Part shown: piece after piece, positions 52,278 through 62,520 of the stretch
Layout of the letters: each line of letters begins with the position of its first letter
How positions within the stretch are numbered: the stretch's first letter is position 1
Source of the DNA: Oryzomonas sp.
Lineage (GTDB): Bacteria > Desulfobacterota > Desulfuromonadia > Geobacterales > Pseudopelobacteraceae
Direction of reading: 5' to 3'
NCBI GenBank assembly: GCA_031292255.1
Contig: JARLHN010000008.1
Span: 1 to 64,000, forward strand
Length of the DNA: 64,000 nucleotides
Translations under genes and position numbers: made by a program
The notes under the pieces: model-generated
Told to the model about the DNA's origin: nothing
Databases searched by the model: none
Seen by the model: only the letters and a program-made list of their open reading frames with translations

Positions 52278-53171
52278 ATGGTTTTAAAAACATATCTGAA
52301 AGAACAATGCGCACGGGTTGACGAGGCCCTGGACCGTTTTTTGCCCAAGGAAACCGAGCTTCCCCACAGCCTGCACAAGGCCATGCGGTATTCGGTCTTT
52401 GCCGGCGGCAAACGGGTGCGTCCAATCCTGATGCTGGCCGCCTGCCAGGCTGTCGGCGGCGATACGGGGCACGCCATGCCGGCGGCCTGTGCCATGGAGA
52501 TGATCCATACCTACTCCCTGATCCACGACGACCTGCCCGCCATGGATGATGATGATTTCCGGCGCGGCAACCCCACCAATCACAAGGTTTTTGGCGAGGC
52601 GATCGCCATCCTGGCCGGCGATGCCCTGTTGACCGAGGCATTCAAGCTGGCCAGCGACCCGCGTTTCAATGCCGATGTGCCGCCTGCGGCACGCCTGGCA
52701 GTCATCAACGAAATAGCGGTCTGCGCCGGTTCTTACGGCATGGTGGGAGGACAGGTGGTGGACATGGAGAGCGAGGGCAAACCGGATATCGACCTGCCCA
52801 CGGTACAGTATATCCATACCCACAAGACCGGAGCCCTGATCAAGGCCTCGGTGGTTGCTGGCGCACTTCTCGGGGGAGCGGACGAGACGAAACTGGCTGC
52901 CGTCAAACGCTATGGCGAAGCGGCCGGACTGGCTTTCCAGATTGCCGACGATATCCTGGATATAGAGGGCACCACCGAGGAGATCGGCAAGGATGCAGGC
53001 AGCGACGAGGCACGCGGCAAGGCGACCTACCCGGCGGTGATGGGTCTGGCGGCGGCCAAGGAAGAGGCCCGAGCCATGATGGACGCGGCCATGGCCGCCC
53101 TGGAGATCTTCGGCCCGGAGGCCGATCCGCTACGGGAGATCGCGCAGTATATCGTCAGCCGAAAGAACTGA
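52278..53171 (+). CDS. ispA: Farnesyl/geranyl diphosphate synthase
   Basis: A 297-residue prenyltransferase that extends DMAPP with IPP. The first Asp-rich motif is DDLPAMDDDDFRRG, the second DDILDIEG, and GGKRVRPIL is the IPP-binding region. The residues before the first motif fit a short-chain (C10-C15) product. It precedes dxs, which supplies its precursors. Confidence 0.94.
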   Translation: MVLKTYLKEQCARVDEALDRFLPKETELPHSLHKAMRYSVFAGGKRVRPILMLAACQAVGGDTGHAMPAACAMEMIHTYSLIHDDLPAMDDDDFRRGNPTNHKVFGEAIAILAGDALLTEAFKLASDPRFNADVPPAARLAVINEIAVCAGSYGMVGGQVVDMESEGKPDIDLPTVQYIHTHKTGALIKASVVAGALLGGADETKLAAVKRYGEAAGLAFQIADDILDIEGTTEEIGKDAGSDEARGKATYPAVMGLAAAKEEARAMMDAAMAALEIFGPEADPLREIAQYIVSRKN

Positions 53172-53196
53172 AACGGAAAGAATACGGATCTAATCT

Positions 53197-55074
53197 ATGG
53201 CAATCCTTGAAACGATAAACTCCCCCGATGACCTGAAGAAACTTCCCTTGTCCCAGCTTCCAGCCGTGGCTGGGGAGATTCGCCGCATGATCATCGAAAC
53301 GTGCGCAAAGAACGGCGGCCATCTGGCCCCCAGCCTGGGAGTTGTGGAACTGACCATTGCCCTGCACCGGGTCTTCAATTCGCCTGCCGACAAGATCATC
53401 TGGGATGTGGGCCATCAGGCCTATGCACATAAGATCCTCACCGGCCGGCGCGAGCGGTTCTCCACCCTGCGCACCCTGAACGGCATCTCCGGCTTCCCCA
53501 AGCGGGCCGAATCGCCCCACGACGCTTTCGACGTCGGGCACTCCTCCACCTCCATCTCGGCCGCCACCGGCTTTGCCGCGGCCCGCGACCTCGACGGCCG
53601 CCGGAACAAGGTGGTTGCGGTGATCGGCGACGGCTCCATGACAGGCGGTATGGCCTACGAGGGGATGAACCACGCCGGCTCCCTGGACAAGGACCTGATT
53701 GTTATCCTCAATGACAATGAGATGTCCATCGCCGAGAATGTCGGCGCCCTCTCCACCTTTCTCAGCCGTACCTCTTCCAGCGAGTTCGTGTATCGCTTCA
53801 AAAAGAATACCGAGACGTTTCTCAAGAGGATCGACGTGGGCAAGGGCGTGCTGCATGTCGCCCGCAAGATGGAGGAGTCCTTCAAGGGGCTCTTTACTCC
53901 CGGCATGCTGTTCGAAGCATTCGGCTTCAACTATATCGGTCCCATCGATGGACATGATCTGCCAAAGTTGTTGGAAACCCTGGAGAGCATCAAAAAATTC
54001 AATGAGGCCGTCCTGATTCACGTACTGACCAAGAAAGGCAAAGGCTACAAACCGGCAGAAGACAACCCGTCGCTCTTCCACGGCGTCGGACCGTTCGAGA
54101 TCGAAACCGGCAAGGTTGTAAAGGGGAAAGGGGGCGCTGCATCCTATACCTCAATCTTCGGTACAACCCTTTGCAAACTGGCTGCCGAGGACGAGCGGAT
54201 CGTGGCCATCACCGCCGCCATGCCCGAGGGCACGGGCCTGAGCGGATTCGCCAAGGAATTCCCCGAACGTTTCTTCGATGTGGGCATAGCCGAACAGCAC
54301 GGGGTGACCTTTGCCGCCGGCCTGGCGACCAGTGGGCTGCGGCCTGTGTTCGCGGTCTATTCGACCTTCCTGCAGCGCGCCTACGACCATGTTTTCCACG
54401 ACGTCTGCCAGCAGAACCTGCCGGTCACCTTTGCCCTGGACCGGGCCGGCGTGGTGGGCAGTGACGGCCCCACGCACCATGGCGCCTTTGACATCTCCTA
54501 CCTGCGGCACCTTCCCAACATGACCCTGATGGCGCCCAAAGACGAAAACGAACTCCAGCACATGCTGACCACCGCCATTGCCCTGGGCGGCCCGGCAGCG
54601 GTGCGTTATCCGCGGGGAAACGGCTATGGCGTGCCGCTGGACCAGACCCTGGCCACGCTCCCCGTGGGCCGCGCCGAATTACTTCGCGAAGGGAGCGACG
54701 GTGTGCTGCTGGCCCTGGGCACCATGGTCTATCCCGCCCTGGAGGCTGCCGAACTGTTGAAAAAAGATCACGGCATAGGGCTGGCCGTTGTCAACGCCCG
54801 CTTCGTAAAACCGCTGGACGAAACGCTGATCCTGGAGCTTGCCCGTAGGCACGGCCGGATCGTGACTCTGGAGGAAAATGCCCTGCCGGGAGGCTTCGGC
54901 ACGGCCGTTCTGGAATTGCTTGAGCAGCATAATATCACCGGCGTCCCGGTTCTGCGTCTCGGCTATCCCGACCGCTACATCCCCCAGGGTGATCAGCGCG
55001 AACTGCGTGCCATGCTGGGACTCGACACCCCCGGGATCGCCGCATCGGTGCACACCTTCATCTCGCGTCCATGA
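53197..55074 (+). CDS. dxs: 1-deoxy-D-xylulose-5-phosphate synthase
   Basis: A 625-residue TPP enzyme joining pyruvate and glyceraldehyde 3-phosphate in the first step of the MEP isoprenoid pathway. It shows [16 protein letters not shown], the TPP motif [18 protein letters not shown] (with LNDNEMSI), and the transketolase-like [15 protein letters not shown]. The length is normal. Its stop overlaps the start of the next gene (ATGA). Confidence 0.97.
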   Translation: MAILETINSPDDLKKLPLSQLPAVAGEIRRMIIETCAKNGGHLAPSLGVVELTIALHRVFNSPADKIIWDVGHQAYAHKILTGRRERFSTLRTLNGISGFPKRAESPHDAFDVGHSSTSISAATGFAAARDLDGRRNKVVAVIGDGSMTGGMAYEGMNHAGSLDKDLIVILNDNEMSIAENVGALSTFLSRTSSSEFVYRFKKNTETFLKRIDVGKGVLHVARKMEESFKGLFTPGMLFEAFGFNYIGPIDGHDLPKLLETLESIKKFNEAVLIHVLTKKGKGYKPAEDNPSLFHGVGPFEIETGKVVKGKGGAASYTSIFGTTLCKLAAEDERIVAITAAMPEGTGLSGFAKEFPERFFDVGIAEQHGVTFAAGLATSGLRPVFAVYSTFLQRAYDHVFHDVCQQNLPVTFALDRAGVVGSDGPTHHGAFDISYLRHLPNMTLMAPKDENELQHMLTTAIALGGPAAVRYPRGNGYGVPLDQTLATLPVGRAELLREGSDGVLLALGTMVYPALEAAELLKKDHGIGLAVVNARFVKPLDETLILELARRHGRIVTLEENALPGGFGTAVLELLEQHNITGVPVLRLGYPDRYIPQGDQRELRAMLGLDTPGIAASVHTFISRP

Positions 55075-56375
55075 CGCACCGCGGGCTCATAAGCCGCATA
55101 GCACAGACATTACGAATACGGCGACGTTTCCTGCTGCACCACGCCGTCACCTTCCTGGCGTTATCGTGCCTCTCGGTTTTGCCCCTGCACGCCGCTGCCG
55201 GGTCGGGCGACAATGCCCCCGCAACAACCTCTCCCGAGAATATCGAACAAGAGCTGGAACAACTGGAAAACAGCCATCGCCTGTTCCCGCTCAACGAGAA
55301 GATCACGCACAATCTGGCCGACGGGTATGCCGCCAACGGACACCGTCTTTTCAAACAAAAACATTTCGAACAGGCGGACGAGGCCTTCCTCAAGGCCCAG
55401 GATCTGTATCCGGACGATGTCTCCTATGCCCTGTTGCGGGGTGTCTGCAATTACCATCTCAAAAGATATGACATTGCCCGTTCTCAACTGGAACAGGTCC
55501 GCTCACAGGCGGGCGATTCCATTGAGGCGCTCTACTACCTGGGGCTCGTGCTGTACGATACCGAAAACCGCCAACAGGCGGTGGAACTCTGGGAACAGGC
55601 CCAGAAACTGGCACCGGGACGCAGGGAAATCCTCGACATCCTCAGCAAGGCTCGCAAGGAAACGGCCGTTGAAGCAAGCATGGACCAGGGGCACAGCTCC
55701 CGTTTCGATCTTTCCTACGACCCTGATGTGGATACGGCGTTCGCCCTGTCGGTCTTGGGAGTACTGGAAGCGGCGGCCAATACGGTTAACGGGGAACTGG
55801 ACCACTATCCCCAGCCACGCGTGCCGGTGGGCATCTACAAACGTGGCGACTACAAGACCGTCACCGATTCACCCGACTGGTCGGGCGGTGTCTACGACGG
55901 CAAAATCAGGCTTCCATTCGGCGCAGCCAAGGAGATGACCCCCGCCATACGGGCCATCCTATATCATGAATACGCCCATGTGGTGGTCTTCGACCTGACG
56001 CACGGCAATTGCCCGCTCTGGCTCAACGAGGGTATCGCCGAGGTGTTCGGCAGATCACAATATAGTCGCCCGCTAACCGAATTAGAGCATGCCGTCCGCA
56101 AAGGCACGGCCGCCGACTTCAGGAAACTCGAAAAGAGCTTCAGCGGTCTCTCCACCGATGATGCCGCCCTGGCGTACCAGCAGAGTTACAGCATGGTGGA
56201 CTTCCTGGTGTCCACCTATGGCTGGCACCGGGTTAAAGGGATCCTTGTGGGCCTGGGCAACGGCCTGAATGCCGAAAGAGCCATCGCAGCGGCGCTGGGT
56301 GACTACAACCAGACCTATGACGGCATCATCGAGGAATGGCGCGAACATATCGCCGGAAGCGGCGCGGAGAAGTGA
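55071..56375 (+). CDS. Exported TPR protein with gluzincin-type peptidase domain
   Basis: A 434-residue protein. A signal-type segment near residues 22-43 is followed by TPR repeats (about 65-205), then a metallopeptidase domain with HEYAH (HExxH zinc motif, about residue 299) and NEGIAEVFG downstream, whose Glu would be the third ligand, as in the peptidase MA group. It probably acts in the periplasm; the substrate is unknown. The ATG overlaps the dxs stop, so it is co-translated with dxs, although no link in function is evident. Confidence 0.82.
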   Translation: MTHRGLISRIAQTLRIRRRFLLHHAVTFLALSCLSVLPLHAAAGSGDNAPATTSPENIEQELEQLENSHRLFPLNEKITHNLADGYAANGHRLFKQKHFEQADEAFLKAQDLYPDDVSYALLRGVCNYHLKRYDIARSQLEQVRSQAGDSIEALYYLGLVLYDTENRQQAVELWEQAQKLAPGRREILDILSKARKETAVEASMDQGHSSRFDLSYDPDVDTAFALSVLGVLEAAANTVNGELDHYPQPRVPVGIYKRGDYKTVTDSPDWSGGVYDGKIRLPFGAAKEMTPAIRAILYHEYAHVVVFDLTHGNCPLWLNEGIAEVFGRSQYSRPLTELEHAVRKGTAADFRKLEKSFSGLSTDDAALAYQQSYSMVDFLVSTYGWHRVKGILVGLGNGLNAERAIAAALGDYNQTYDGIIEEWREHIAGSGAEK

Positions 56376-56381
56376 TTTATA

Positions 56382-56410
56382 TTGCCTTACCTACTGGTAT
56401 GTGCTATAAA
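56382..56410 (+). promoter_or_regulatory. tRNA-Pro promoter
   Basis: TTGCCT (56382-56387), a 17-base spacer and TATAAA (56405-56410), about 16 bases before the mature tRNA 5' end. Confidence 0.55.
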
Positions 56411-56426
56411 ATTCGTCTTTCGTTGT

Positions 56427-56504
<78 letters not shown>

Positions 56505-56510
56505 AATAAA

Positions 56511-56547
56511 ACAAGGACTTAGCCAATTAGGCTCAAGTCCTTTTTTT
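56511..56547 (+). terminator. Terminator after tRNA-Pro
   Basis: AAGGACTT and AAGTCCTT with inner AGCC/GGCT pairing form a stem, followed by a run of seven T. Confidence 0.75.
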
Positions 56548-56601
56548 ATTGTGTGGTCTCTTGTGTGGTCTCCTGTTGCTTTGCTAGGGGTGAAACAGTA
56601 T

Positions 56602-56640
56602 AAAAAAGCCGGACTCCCTGTCATGGGTTCCCGGCTTTCT
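56602..56640. terminator. Second hairpin downstream of tRNA-Pro
   Basis: AAAAAAGCCGG and CCGGCTTTCTTT form a stem with a longer loop, with A and T runs on the two sides, so it could stop transcripts in both directions. Confidence 0.5.
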
Positions 56641-57065
56641 TTATTCATCGTGGTATCAATTTACACCGACATCAAAATCGTTTAGACTTCTATCGCATGT
56701 TATAATATGCGAAGGTTCATAATAGACATCATTCTTCGTTCATCGCTGATATTTTTGTAACCAATATGGGTTGCGAGGTGATGGCATTGTAAATCAGATT
56801 ATATTCTGTTTATTTGCCGTATAAACAGACGGACTGAATTAAAAGCCAAGGGCGGAGGTGTTTAATCTTGAGGATCAATTCCCCGCGCTTGCGGTGGGTG
56901 ATTCATTGACAACGAAAAAGAAATTGGACAAGATGGGGTAACTTCACTCTCAGCAGTACAAGATCGAATCACTGCCCTTGTCGAAAAGGTTGGGGCCCAG
57001 CGGCTGCAAAACAGTTGCGGCCAGTATGAAACGACAAAACCTTCGGGCCAAGGCCGCCGGGAAAT

Positions 57066-58760
57066 ATGGGATACAGAAAAATACGACAGAAATTATCACA
57101 TTCGATCAAACCCTTTTGCGGTTCTAGCAACAAATTTTTTACAGGCATGATTCTCATTGCCATCCTTTCGCCACTCGTAACAACAATCCGCCCTGTTCCA
57201 GCTAATGCCTGCGCTAGCGGTGACTTGAATGGCGATGGACAGGTGACGGCTGTGGATGCTCTTCTGGCTCTGCAAATTGCCGTAGGTCTCACTCCAACCA
57301 CAACATCAGCCCTTGCCAATGGAGATGTGAATGGTGATGGGAAAATCACCGCTGCAGACGCCCTTCTGATTCTGCGTCGCGCAGTCGGACTTACCAACAC
57401 CATATCCGGCGCCCTTACCTTCTCCGATAAGACTGGAATTCAGGCAGCAACGGTAACAGCTTCTACCGGCTCCACGTGCGGCACGGCCGTTTCCGACTCA
57501 ACTGGCAACTATTCCATTCCGATTTACCTAAATGGTGCCTATACCGTTACCCCAACATTTTCCGGTAACATTTTCAATCCAACCAGCCTCTCCGTTACCG
57601 TTAATGGCACCAATATCACCAACGTAAATTTTACGGTGCAATCCACCACAACCGCTTTGAACATTCTGCCGATCACGGTAAACGGTTCACTTTGTTCAAG
57701 CGGTTCTTACCCGAATAAACCATGCGTTAGTGTGACGATCTGCTCTCCAGGGACTTCGACCTGTCAAACTATCGACGATATACTCCTGGACACCGGAAGC
57801 TACGGGCTACGCATTTTAAATCAAGCCCTGACAGTCCCCCTGACTCAAGTTGCGTCAGGTTCCGGACAGTTAGCGGAGTGTGTCCAATTTGGCGATGGCT
57901 CGTCCGAGTGGGGGCCGGTCCAGATGGCAAGCGTCATACTGGGCAATGAGCCTGCTGTCCAAATCCCTATTCATGTCGTCAATCAGAGTTTTGGAACTCC
58001 ACCCAGCGGCTGCAGCAGCCCGGACTCAACCCCCGATACATCTCCTGCCGAGGCTGGATTTAATGGTATCCTGGGGGTTGGGCTCTTTGCACAGGATTGC
58101 GGCAGCACCTGCACAACTTCTGCTGACAACGGACAGTATTATTCCTGTAATGGAACAACATGCACAGGAACCGCGGTGCCAGATGCAAATCAAGTCATTA
58201 ACCCTGTAGCATCGCTTTCTGTTGACAAGAACGGCGTGTTGGTCCAACTTCCAAGCGTTGCACTTGGGGGTGTCGCTTCTGTAAACGGGAGTCTCATACT
58301 TGGAATCGGGACTCAAACGAACAATCAACCCACGACGGTAACGGAGTACCCTGCCGACCCGAATACTGGCCAGTTCACCACCAGCTTTAATGGGCTGACT
58401 TTTACTGATGCCAGCTTTATAGACAGCGGATCAAATGGATTGTTCTTTGGTGCTTCAAGCCGCCTGATTGCTCAATGCTCATCATCTTCAAATGCGCCTG
58501 GTTATTATTGCCCGGCGTCGCCCCTTTCTCTTTCTGCCATAAACTACGGGTATTCTGGTTCGCCCAATGGTACCGTCAACTTCGACATTGGCAATTCATC
58601 CAGTCTTTTCGACACATCAAACAATGTATTTTCCGAATTGGGTGGGTACGCTCAGGGTGAATTTGATTGGGGCCTTCCATTTTTCTTTGGCAGAGATGTT
58701 TTCGTTGGCATTGAAGGGACCAGTTCGAGTCTGGGCACAGGCCCTTACTGGGCCTACTGA
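57066..58760 (+). CDS. Secreted protein: dockerin-like repeats, Ig-like domain and DUF3443 (pepsin-like motifs)
   Basis: A 564-residue exported protein. A signal segment (about 24-48, ending ANA) leads into a dockerin type I pair (DLNGDGQVTAVDALLALQIA at about 53 and DVNGDGKITAADALLILRRA at about 87), with calcium-loop residues in both. A carboxypeptidase-regulatory/Ig-like domain (about 112-192) follows. The rest matches DUF3443 as I remember it. It has two aspartic-protease-like motifs: ILLDTGSYGLRIL (D242) and FIDSGSNGLFFG (D453), 211 residues apart, as in two-lobed pepsins. Many cysteines suggest disulfides. It may be a protease; that is inference. GC and codon use look lower than in the flanking housekeeping genes. 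Confidence 0.75.
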   Translation: MGYRKIRQKLSHSIKPFCGSSNKFFTGMILIAILSPLVTTIRPVPANACASGDLNGDGQVTAVDALLALQIAVGLTPTTTSALANGDVNGDGKITAADALLILRRAVGLTNTISGALTFSDKTGIQAATVTASTGSTCGTAVSDSTGNYSIPIYLNGAYTVTPTFSGNIFNPTSLSVTVNGTNITNVNFTVQSTTTALNILPITVNGSLCSSGSYPNKPCVSVTICSPGTSTCQTIDDILLDTGSYGLRILNQALTVPLTQVASGSGQLAECVQFGDGSSEWGPVQMASVILGNEPAVQIPIHVVNQSFGTPPSGCSSPDSTPDTSPAEAGFNGILGVGLFAQDCGSTCTTSADNGQYYSCNGTTCTGTAVPDANQVINPVASLSVDKNGVLVQLPSVALGGVASVNGSLILGIGTQTNNQPTTVTEYPADPNTGQFTTSFNGLTFTDASFIDSGSNGLFFGASSRLIAQCSSSSNAPGYYCPASPLSLSAINYGYSGSPNGTVNFDIGNSSSLFDTSNNVFSELGGYAQGEFDWGLPFFFGRDVFVGIEGTSSSLGTGPYWAY

Positions 58761-58843
58761 ACCAAAACGAATTATAAAAGGCTGGCGGATTTATCCGAAG
58801 CCCTTTTTCATTTGATAGTCAAAGGCCACTTCGGGCCGGCTCC

Positions 58844-59026
58844 TCAGATAATCGAATCACCCCCTGCCTTGATCTCCTCTCTGACCGTTGTCAGCAACTC
58901 GGCGCATATGACGATCAATTCCTGCCGCAGTCCTTCAGCCTCTGATGAAAGTTCAAGCTCTACCGATTCGGCAAAAAACTTGAATTTGGCAACAACGTCC
59001 TCAAACTGTTCGATGGTACAATTCAT
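58844..59026 (-). CDS. Small acidic helical protein (60 aa)
   Basis: MNCTIEQFEDVVAKFKFFAE and onward: a short, acidic, helix-forming protein with hydrophobic heptads and no recognised family. AAGGGG lies about eight bases before the ATG. The opposite strand has no better frame. A helical-hairpin binding protein is one possibility. Confidence 0.5.
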   Translation of the reverse strand: MNCTIEQFEDVVAKFKFFAESVELELSSEAEGLRQELIVICAELLTTVREEIKAGGDSII

Positions 59027-59040
59027 ATGGCGCCCCTTTT

Positions 59041-59103
59041 AACCCGGATATTCCATTCGGCGGAGCAAAGCTCCTGTACGAGCCCTAATGGAATATCCGG
59101 GTT
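59041..59103. repeat. 63-bp element with perfect 17-bp inverted ends
   Basis: AACCCGGATATTCCATT (59041-59057) and its exact reverse complement (59087-59103) flank a short G/C-rich loop. It lies between the divergent 60-aa gene and the PAS gene. Confidence 0.75.
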
Positions 59104-59243
59104 TAATTGTCATTGCTATCGTAGCCAAACAATGAGTTTTGTGATTTAATCTTCCCAGCGGGAATATACCGTCGCCTAGCCGGCACGGTCAATAGAAATG
59201 CCATCCCGGCCCGGTGCCGGCATTGTATGAAGAGGAAGAGACA

Positions 59244-59819
59244 ATGGGAAGATCAATGCAGGAGATATTGATATTCAATGCATTCATGGAACACACCCGT
59301 GATTCCATCGTCATCAAGGAATATTTTGCCAACGAACGGGGTGAATTCACCGGTGGAAAGATAATCTGCGCCAGCTCCACCAAAGCCCGCCATTATGGTC
59401 TGAATATGAGCACGATCCGCGGGTGCACCGACTTTGATCTTTTACCTCGTGAACAAGCTGAAAAGGCCCTTCAAGATGACCTTTGGGTGATGAAAAATCG
59501 CAAGCCGATTGAAGATCAACGCGAAACAATAACCCATAAAAACGGCGAAATCGTGAAGGTTTCCGTAACCAAATTCCCCTGGGTCTTGCCGAGTGGTGAG
59601 ATCGTGGGGGTCATGTGCATTGCACGAAACATAACCATCAGAGAGCGGGCCAAACAACAAACCCAGGACTTGGTGGTGTTTATGAGGCGGTACGTATTGA
59701 AACCCTTGCTCCCGATTTATCAGAATGATCTGGAAAATCGTAATACCCGCAATGCGCTGAAACCCGTTATCTTCCGTTTAATGAAAAAACTCAGGGAAGT
59801 TAACCATTTGAAGGCATAA
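59244..59819 (+). CDS. PAS-domain protein without output domain
   Basis: A 191-residue cytoplasmic protein: a leading helix, a PAS domain of the PAS_4 type (about 10-125, ending VGVMCIARNITIRERAK) and a C-terminal helical region with RRYVLKPLLPIYQNDL. No kinase, cyclase or DNA-binding domain is visible, so it would act by binding a partner. GAGGAAGAG lies before the ATG at 59244; the open frame starts at 59214. It stands alone. Confidence 0.75.
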   Translation: MGRSMQEILIFNAFMEHTRDSIVIKEYFANERGEFTGGKIICASSTKARHYGLNMSTIRGCTDFDLLPREQAEKALQDDLWVMKNRKPIEDQRETITHKNGEIVKVSVTKFPWVLPSGEIVGVMCIARNITIRERAKQQTQDLVVFMRRYVLKPLLPIYQNDLENRNTRNALKPVIFRLMKKLREVNHLKA

Positions 59820-59914
59820 TACCCCTTATCTCATTTTCAGTCCAATTACCGCTGTACCGCTTTCTAGCGGCTCACTTCCCGTTGTCAAACCTCCGATCCA
59901 ACTGAAAACCTTCT

Positions 59915-59943
59915 TTGACCGTACCTGCCAAACATGCTATTCT
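59915..59943 (+). promoter_or_regulatory. Promoter of the outer-membrane barrel gene
   Basis: TTGACC (59915-59920), a 17-base spacer and TATTCT (59938-59943) lie about 30 bases before the TTG start. Confidence 0.5.
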
Positions 59944-59974
59944 CCTATGGTTACGCCAATGCAGGAGGTATCTT

Positions 59975-60967
59975 TTGAAAAGAGTATGCGCGTGTGCGGC
60001 CATGTCCCTGGTACTGGCATTCTGCGGCACGGTGTTCGGGGCCGTATCGGAGGGGCAGTTCTCGGTCTCCCCGATGATCGGCGGATACACCTATGATGGC
60101 GGCCTTCATCTCAACACAGCCCCCGTGTATTCCCTCAAAGGGGGGTACAGTCTCACGGCCAATATCGGCGTGGAAGCCGGACTGGACTACTCGATCACAA
60201 ATTCCACACTGGTGACGGACAAGAATGTCGCCATCTTCAAGTACGGGGTCGAGGGGTTGTACCACTTCATGCCGGACGGAAATCTCGTACCGTTTTTGGC
60301 ACTCGGACTCGGCGGGTACAACCTGTCCGGCCCGTCGGCCCTTGTTTCGCGAAAAGAAATGGGCTTCATGGACTACGGCGGAGGCCTAAAGTATTTCCTT
60401 AACGACAACCTTGCGCTACGGGCGGATGTCCGTCACATCGTGGCCAATGCCGGCGCATTCGAGTATCTCCTGGGCGTGACCATTCCCTTTGGCGGCGTCA
60501 AAGGCGAAATCAAGACGGTGGCGGCGTCTGCTGACGCCAAAGCCGCTCTTGCAGAAAAGCGCCTGGAACAGGCCGAAACACCTCGGACTGCCCCTCCCGT
60601 TCCGCCCGCGGTCGTTGCACCGGAGGAAAACATAATAATTGAACTATCGCCCTCGGAGAAACTTGCACGACTGAAAGAAGAATTTGCTAAAGAGGAATTG
60701 GAGCGGATTACGACATTCAAGGCTGAGTGGGAGAAGAAACAAGAGAGCCGGTCGGCTGCCGAAAAAGCCGCAAGGGCGCAGGAGGCGCTCGATCAGGTCA
60801 AGACTCGGAACGAGCAAGGTACGCAAGTGGATGAGAACATCTCTGCCGAGGCCGCTAAACAAACGGGAAAAGAGTCAATGACCGACTCCAACAAGAAATC
60901 CACACTGACAAAAAGTCACAAAACAGCCACTAAAAAGAAACAGCACAAACCAGCGACGCCGCAGTAA
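59975..60967 (+). CDS. Outer-membrane beta-barrel protein with coiled-coil, lysine-rich tail
   Basis: About 330 residues. A signal peptide (about 1-23, ending VFGA) is followed by an OmpA-like eight-strand barrel (about 25-180, with SVSPMIGGYTYDGG, GVEGLYHFMPDGNLVPFLAL and VRHIVANAGAFEYLLGVTIP). An OmpA peptidoglycan-binding domain does not follow. Instead there is a proline patch, a charged coiled coil (KLARLKEEFAKEELERITTF and on) and a very basic end (KSHKTATKKKQHKPATPQ). The TTG at 59975 was chosen for its AGGAGG site and its fit to the signal peptide. The tail may bind the wall or another polyanion by charge; this is inference. Confidence 0.7.
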   Translation: MKRVCACAAMSLVLAFCGTVFGAVSEGQFSVSPMIGGYTYDGGLHLNTAPVYSLKGGYSLTANIGVEAGLDYSITNSTLVTDKNVAIFKYGVEGLYHFMPDGNLVPFLALGLGGYNLSGPSALVSRKEMGFMDYGGGLKYFLNDNLALRADVRHIVANAGAFEYLLGVTIPFGGVKGEIKTVAASADAKAALAEKRLEQAETPRTAPPVPPAVVAPEENIIIELSPSEKLARLKEEFAKEELERITTFKAEWEKKQESRSAAEKAARAQEALDQVKTRNEQGTQVDENISAEAAKQTGKESMTDSNKKSTLTKSHKTATKKKQHKPATPQ

Positions 60968-61056
60968 TTGTTTACCTTCAGGCATCCCGAGTCCCCTCAA
61001 AGCCGGGCCAAAGGTTCACTTTCAGCCCTCTGCCTCCCCGCCGTTCAGTTGTGCGC

Positions 61057-62520
61057 CTACTTCACGTCTTTCAGAACCGAGGCATCCCATCCGCCTCCCA
61101 AAGCCTTTATCAGGAGTACGCTGTCCATCATACGGTTGCCGCGGAGGCTGATGGCCGTCCGCTCGTTGCCGAGTTCTGCTGTCTGTGCGGTCAGAACGTT
61201 CAGATAGCTGACGGTTCCCGCCTTGTACTGATTCTCGGCAACAACGACCGACTGGCGGGAAGTCCGCACTGCCTCATCCTCCACTTTCGCTTCACTCTCC
61301 AATATCCTCAACGCGGCAAGATTGTCTTCAACATCCTGGAAAGCGGCCAGGACTGTCTGACGATAGTTTGCCACGCCCGCATCGAAAGCGGCCCGCGCCT
61401 GACTGCTCTGTGATTTGCGCAACCCGCCATCGTACAGGGTTTCGGAAACCGATGGCCCAACCGACCAGAAGCGGCTCGGCCAAGTCAACCAATGGGAAAG
61501 AGACGATGATTCGAATCCACCTGACGCACTCAGCGTTATTGTAGGGTACCAGGCAGCCTCGGCTACACCGATCTGAGCATTCTCTGCCGCCATTTGCCGT
61601 TCGGCCATGGCGATATCCGGCCGGCGTTCGAGCAGGTCGGAAGGGATGCCCAGGGGAATTGACGGCAGCATCTCCACAAGGGGTGAAGCCGGTAGGCGGT
61701 AAGACGATGCTGGCTTGCCGATCAGCGTGGCAATGGCATGTTCCAATTGGGCACGCAGCACCCCGAGATCGATAGCTTGCGCCTGGGTGGTTTTCAGCAG
61801 GGTTTCGGCCAGGAGCACGTCGGAACTTGAATCAACGCCCGCAGCATAGAGGTTCCGGGTCATCTCCAGGGTTTTCTTGTAATTGGAAACGGTTGCATCC
61901 AGAAGTACCTGCTGAGCGTCCTGCATGCGCAGTTGAAAATATGTTTGAGCAAGCTGGGCCTGCGTGCTCAGACGCAGTAAGGCCAGATCGGCCGCGCTGG
62001 CCTGGGCCGCTGCCGTACTCGCTTCCACGTTGCGGCGGACCCTGCCCCAGAGGTCTATTTCCCAGGAGAAGTCAGCTGGCAGCGTATAGGTTGAGTACGT
62101 TTGTGAAGGAGTGTTATCGGTGCCGGGCTGACGGTTGCGCGTCGCGGAAGCACCGACGGAAACCGTTGGGTACGCCGCAGCTCTGGCGGCTTGAATCGCG
62201 GCGCTTGCCTGGCGGAAAGCCGCCTCCGCGGCCAATAGATTCTGGTTGGACACGTCAACCTGCTGCTCCAGGTCATTGAGAGCCGGATCATTGAAGACGC
62301 GCCACCATTCCCCGGTGATGGCAGCTCCGCCCGGTTGCGCAATTTTCCAGCCGCTCGCTTCCTTGTAGGTTGCCGGCATCTGAGGCGTTGCCGCGGGCCG
62401 TACATAATTCGGGCCAACCGTGCAACCGCCCAGGAGCATAACTGCCCCGGCAAGAGTGAGGCAGCGACGATATAGTAATTTCCTGAATCCGTGATGCCTG
62501 AATGGCGGATCGAGCGACAT
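61057..62520 (-). CDS. RND efflux outer-membrane lipoprotein (NodT/OprM type)
   Basis: An approximately 487-residue outer-membrane channel with a lipoprotein signal (RRCLTLAGAVMLLGGC), the family opening TVGPNYVRP and two OEP halves, with LLAAEAAFRQASAAIQAARA in the first and RRPDIAMAERQMAAENAQIG between them. It is the exit duct for the RND pump encoded just upstream. The start is uncertain: ATG 62520 lies inside a repeat element; ATG 62673 with GGGAAAGGG upstream is an alternative, but that extension would be translated repeat. Confidence 0.88.
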   Translation of the reverse strand: MSLDPPFRHHGFRKLLYRRCLTLAGAVMLLGGCTVGPNYVRPAATPQMPATYKEASGWKIAQPGGAAITGEWWRVFNDPALNDLEQQVDVSNQNLLAAEAAFRQASAAIQAARAAAYPTVSVGASATRNRQPGTDNTPSQTYSTYTLPADFSWEIDLWGRVRRNVEASTAAAQASAADLALLRLSTQAQLAQTYFQLRMQDAQQVLLDATVSNYKKTLEMTRNLYAAGVDSSSDVLLAETLLKTTQAQAIDLGVLRAQLEHAIATLIGKPASSYRLPASPLVEMLPSIPLGIPSDLLERRPDIAMAERQMAAENAQIGVAEAAWYPTITLSASGGFESSSLSHWLTWPSRFWSVGPSVSETLYDGGLRKSQSSQARAAFDAGVANYRQTVLAAFQDVEDNLAALRILESEAKVEDEAVRTSRQSVVVAENQYKAGTVSYLNVLTAQTAELGNERTAISLRGNRMMDSVLLIKALGGGWDASVLKDVK

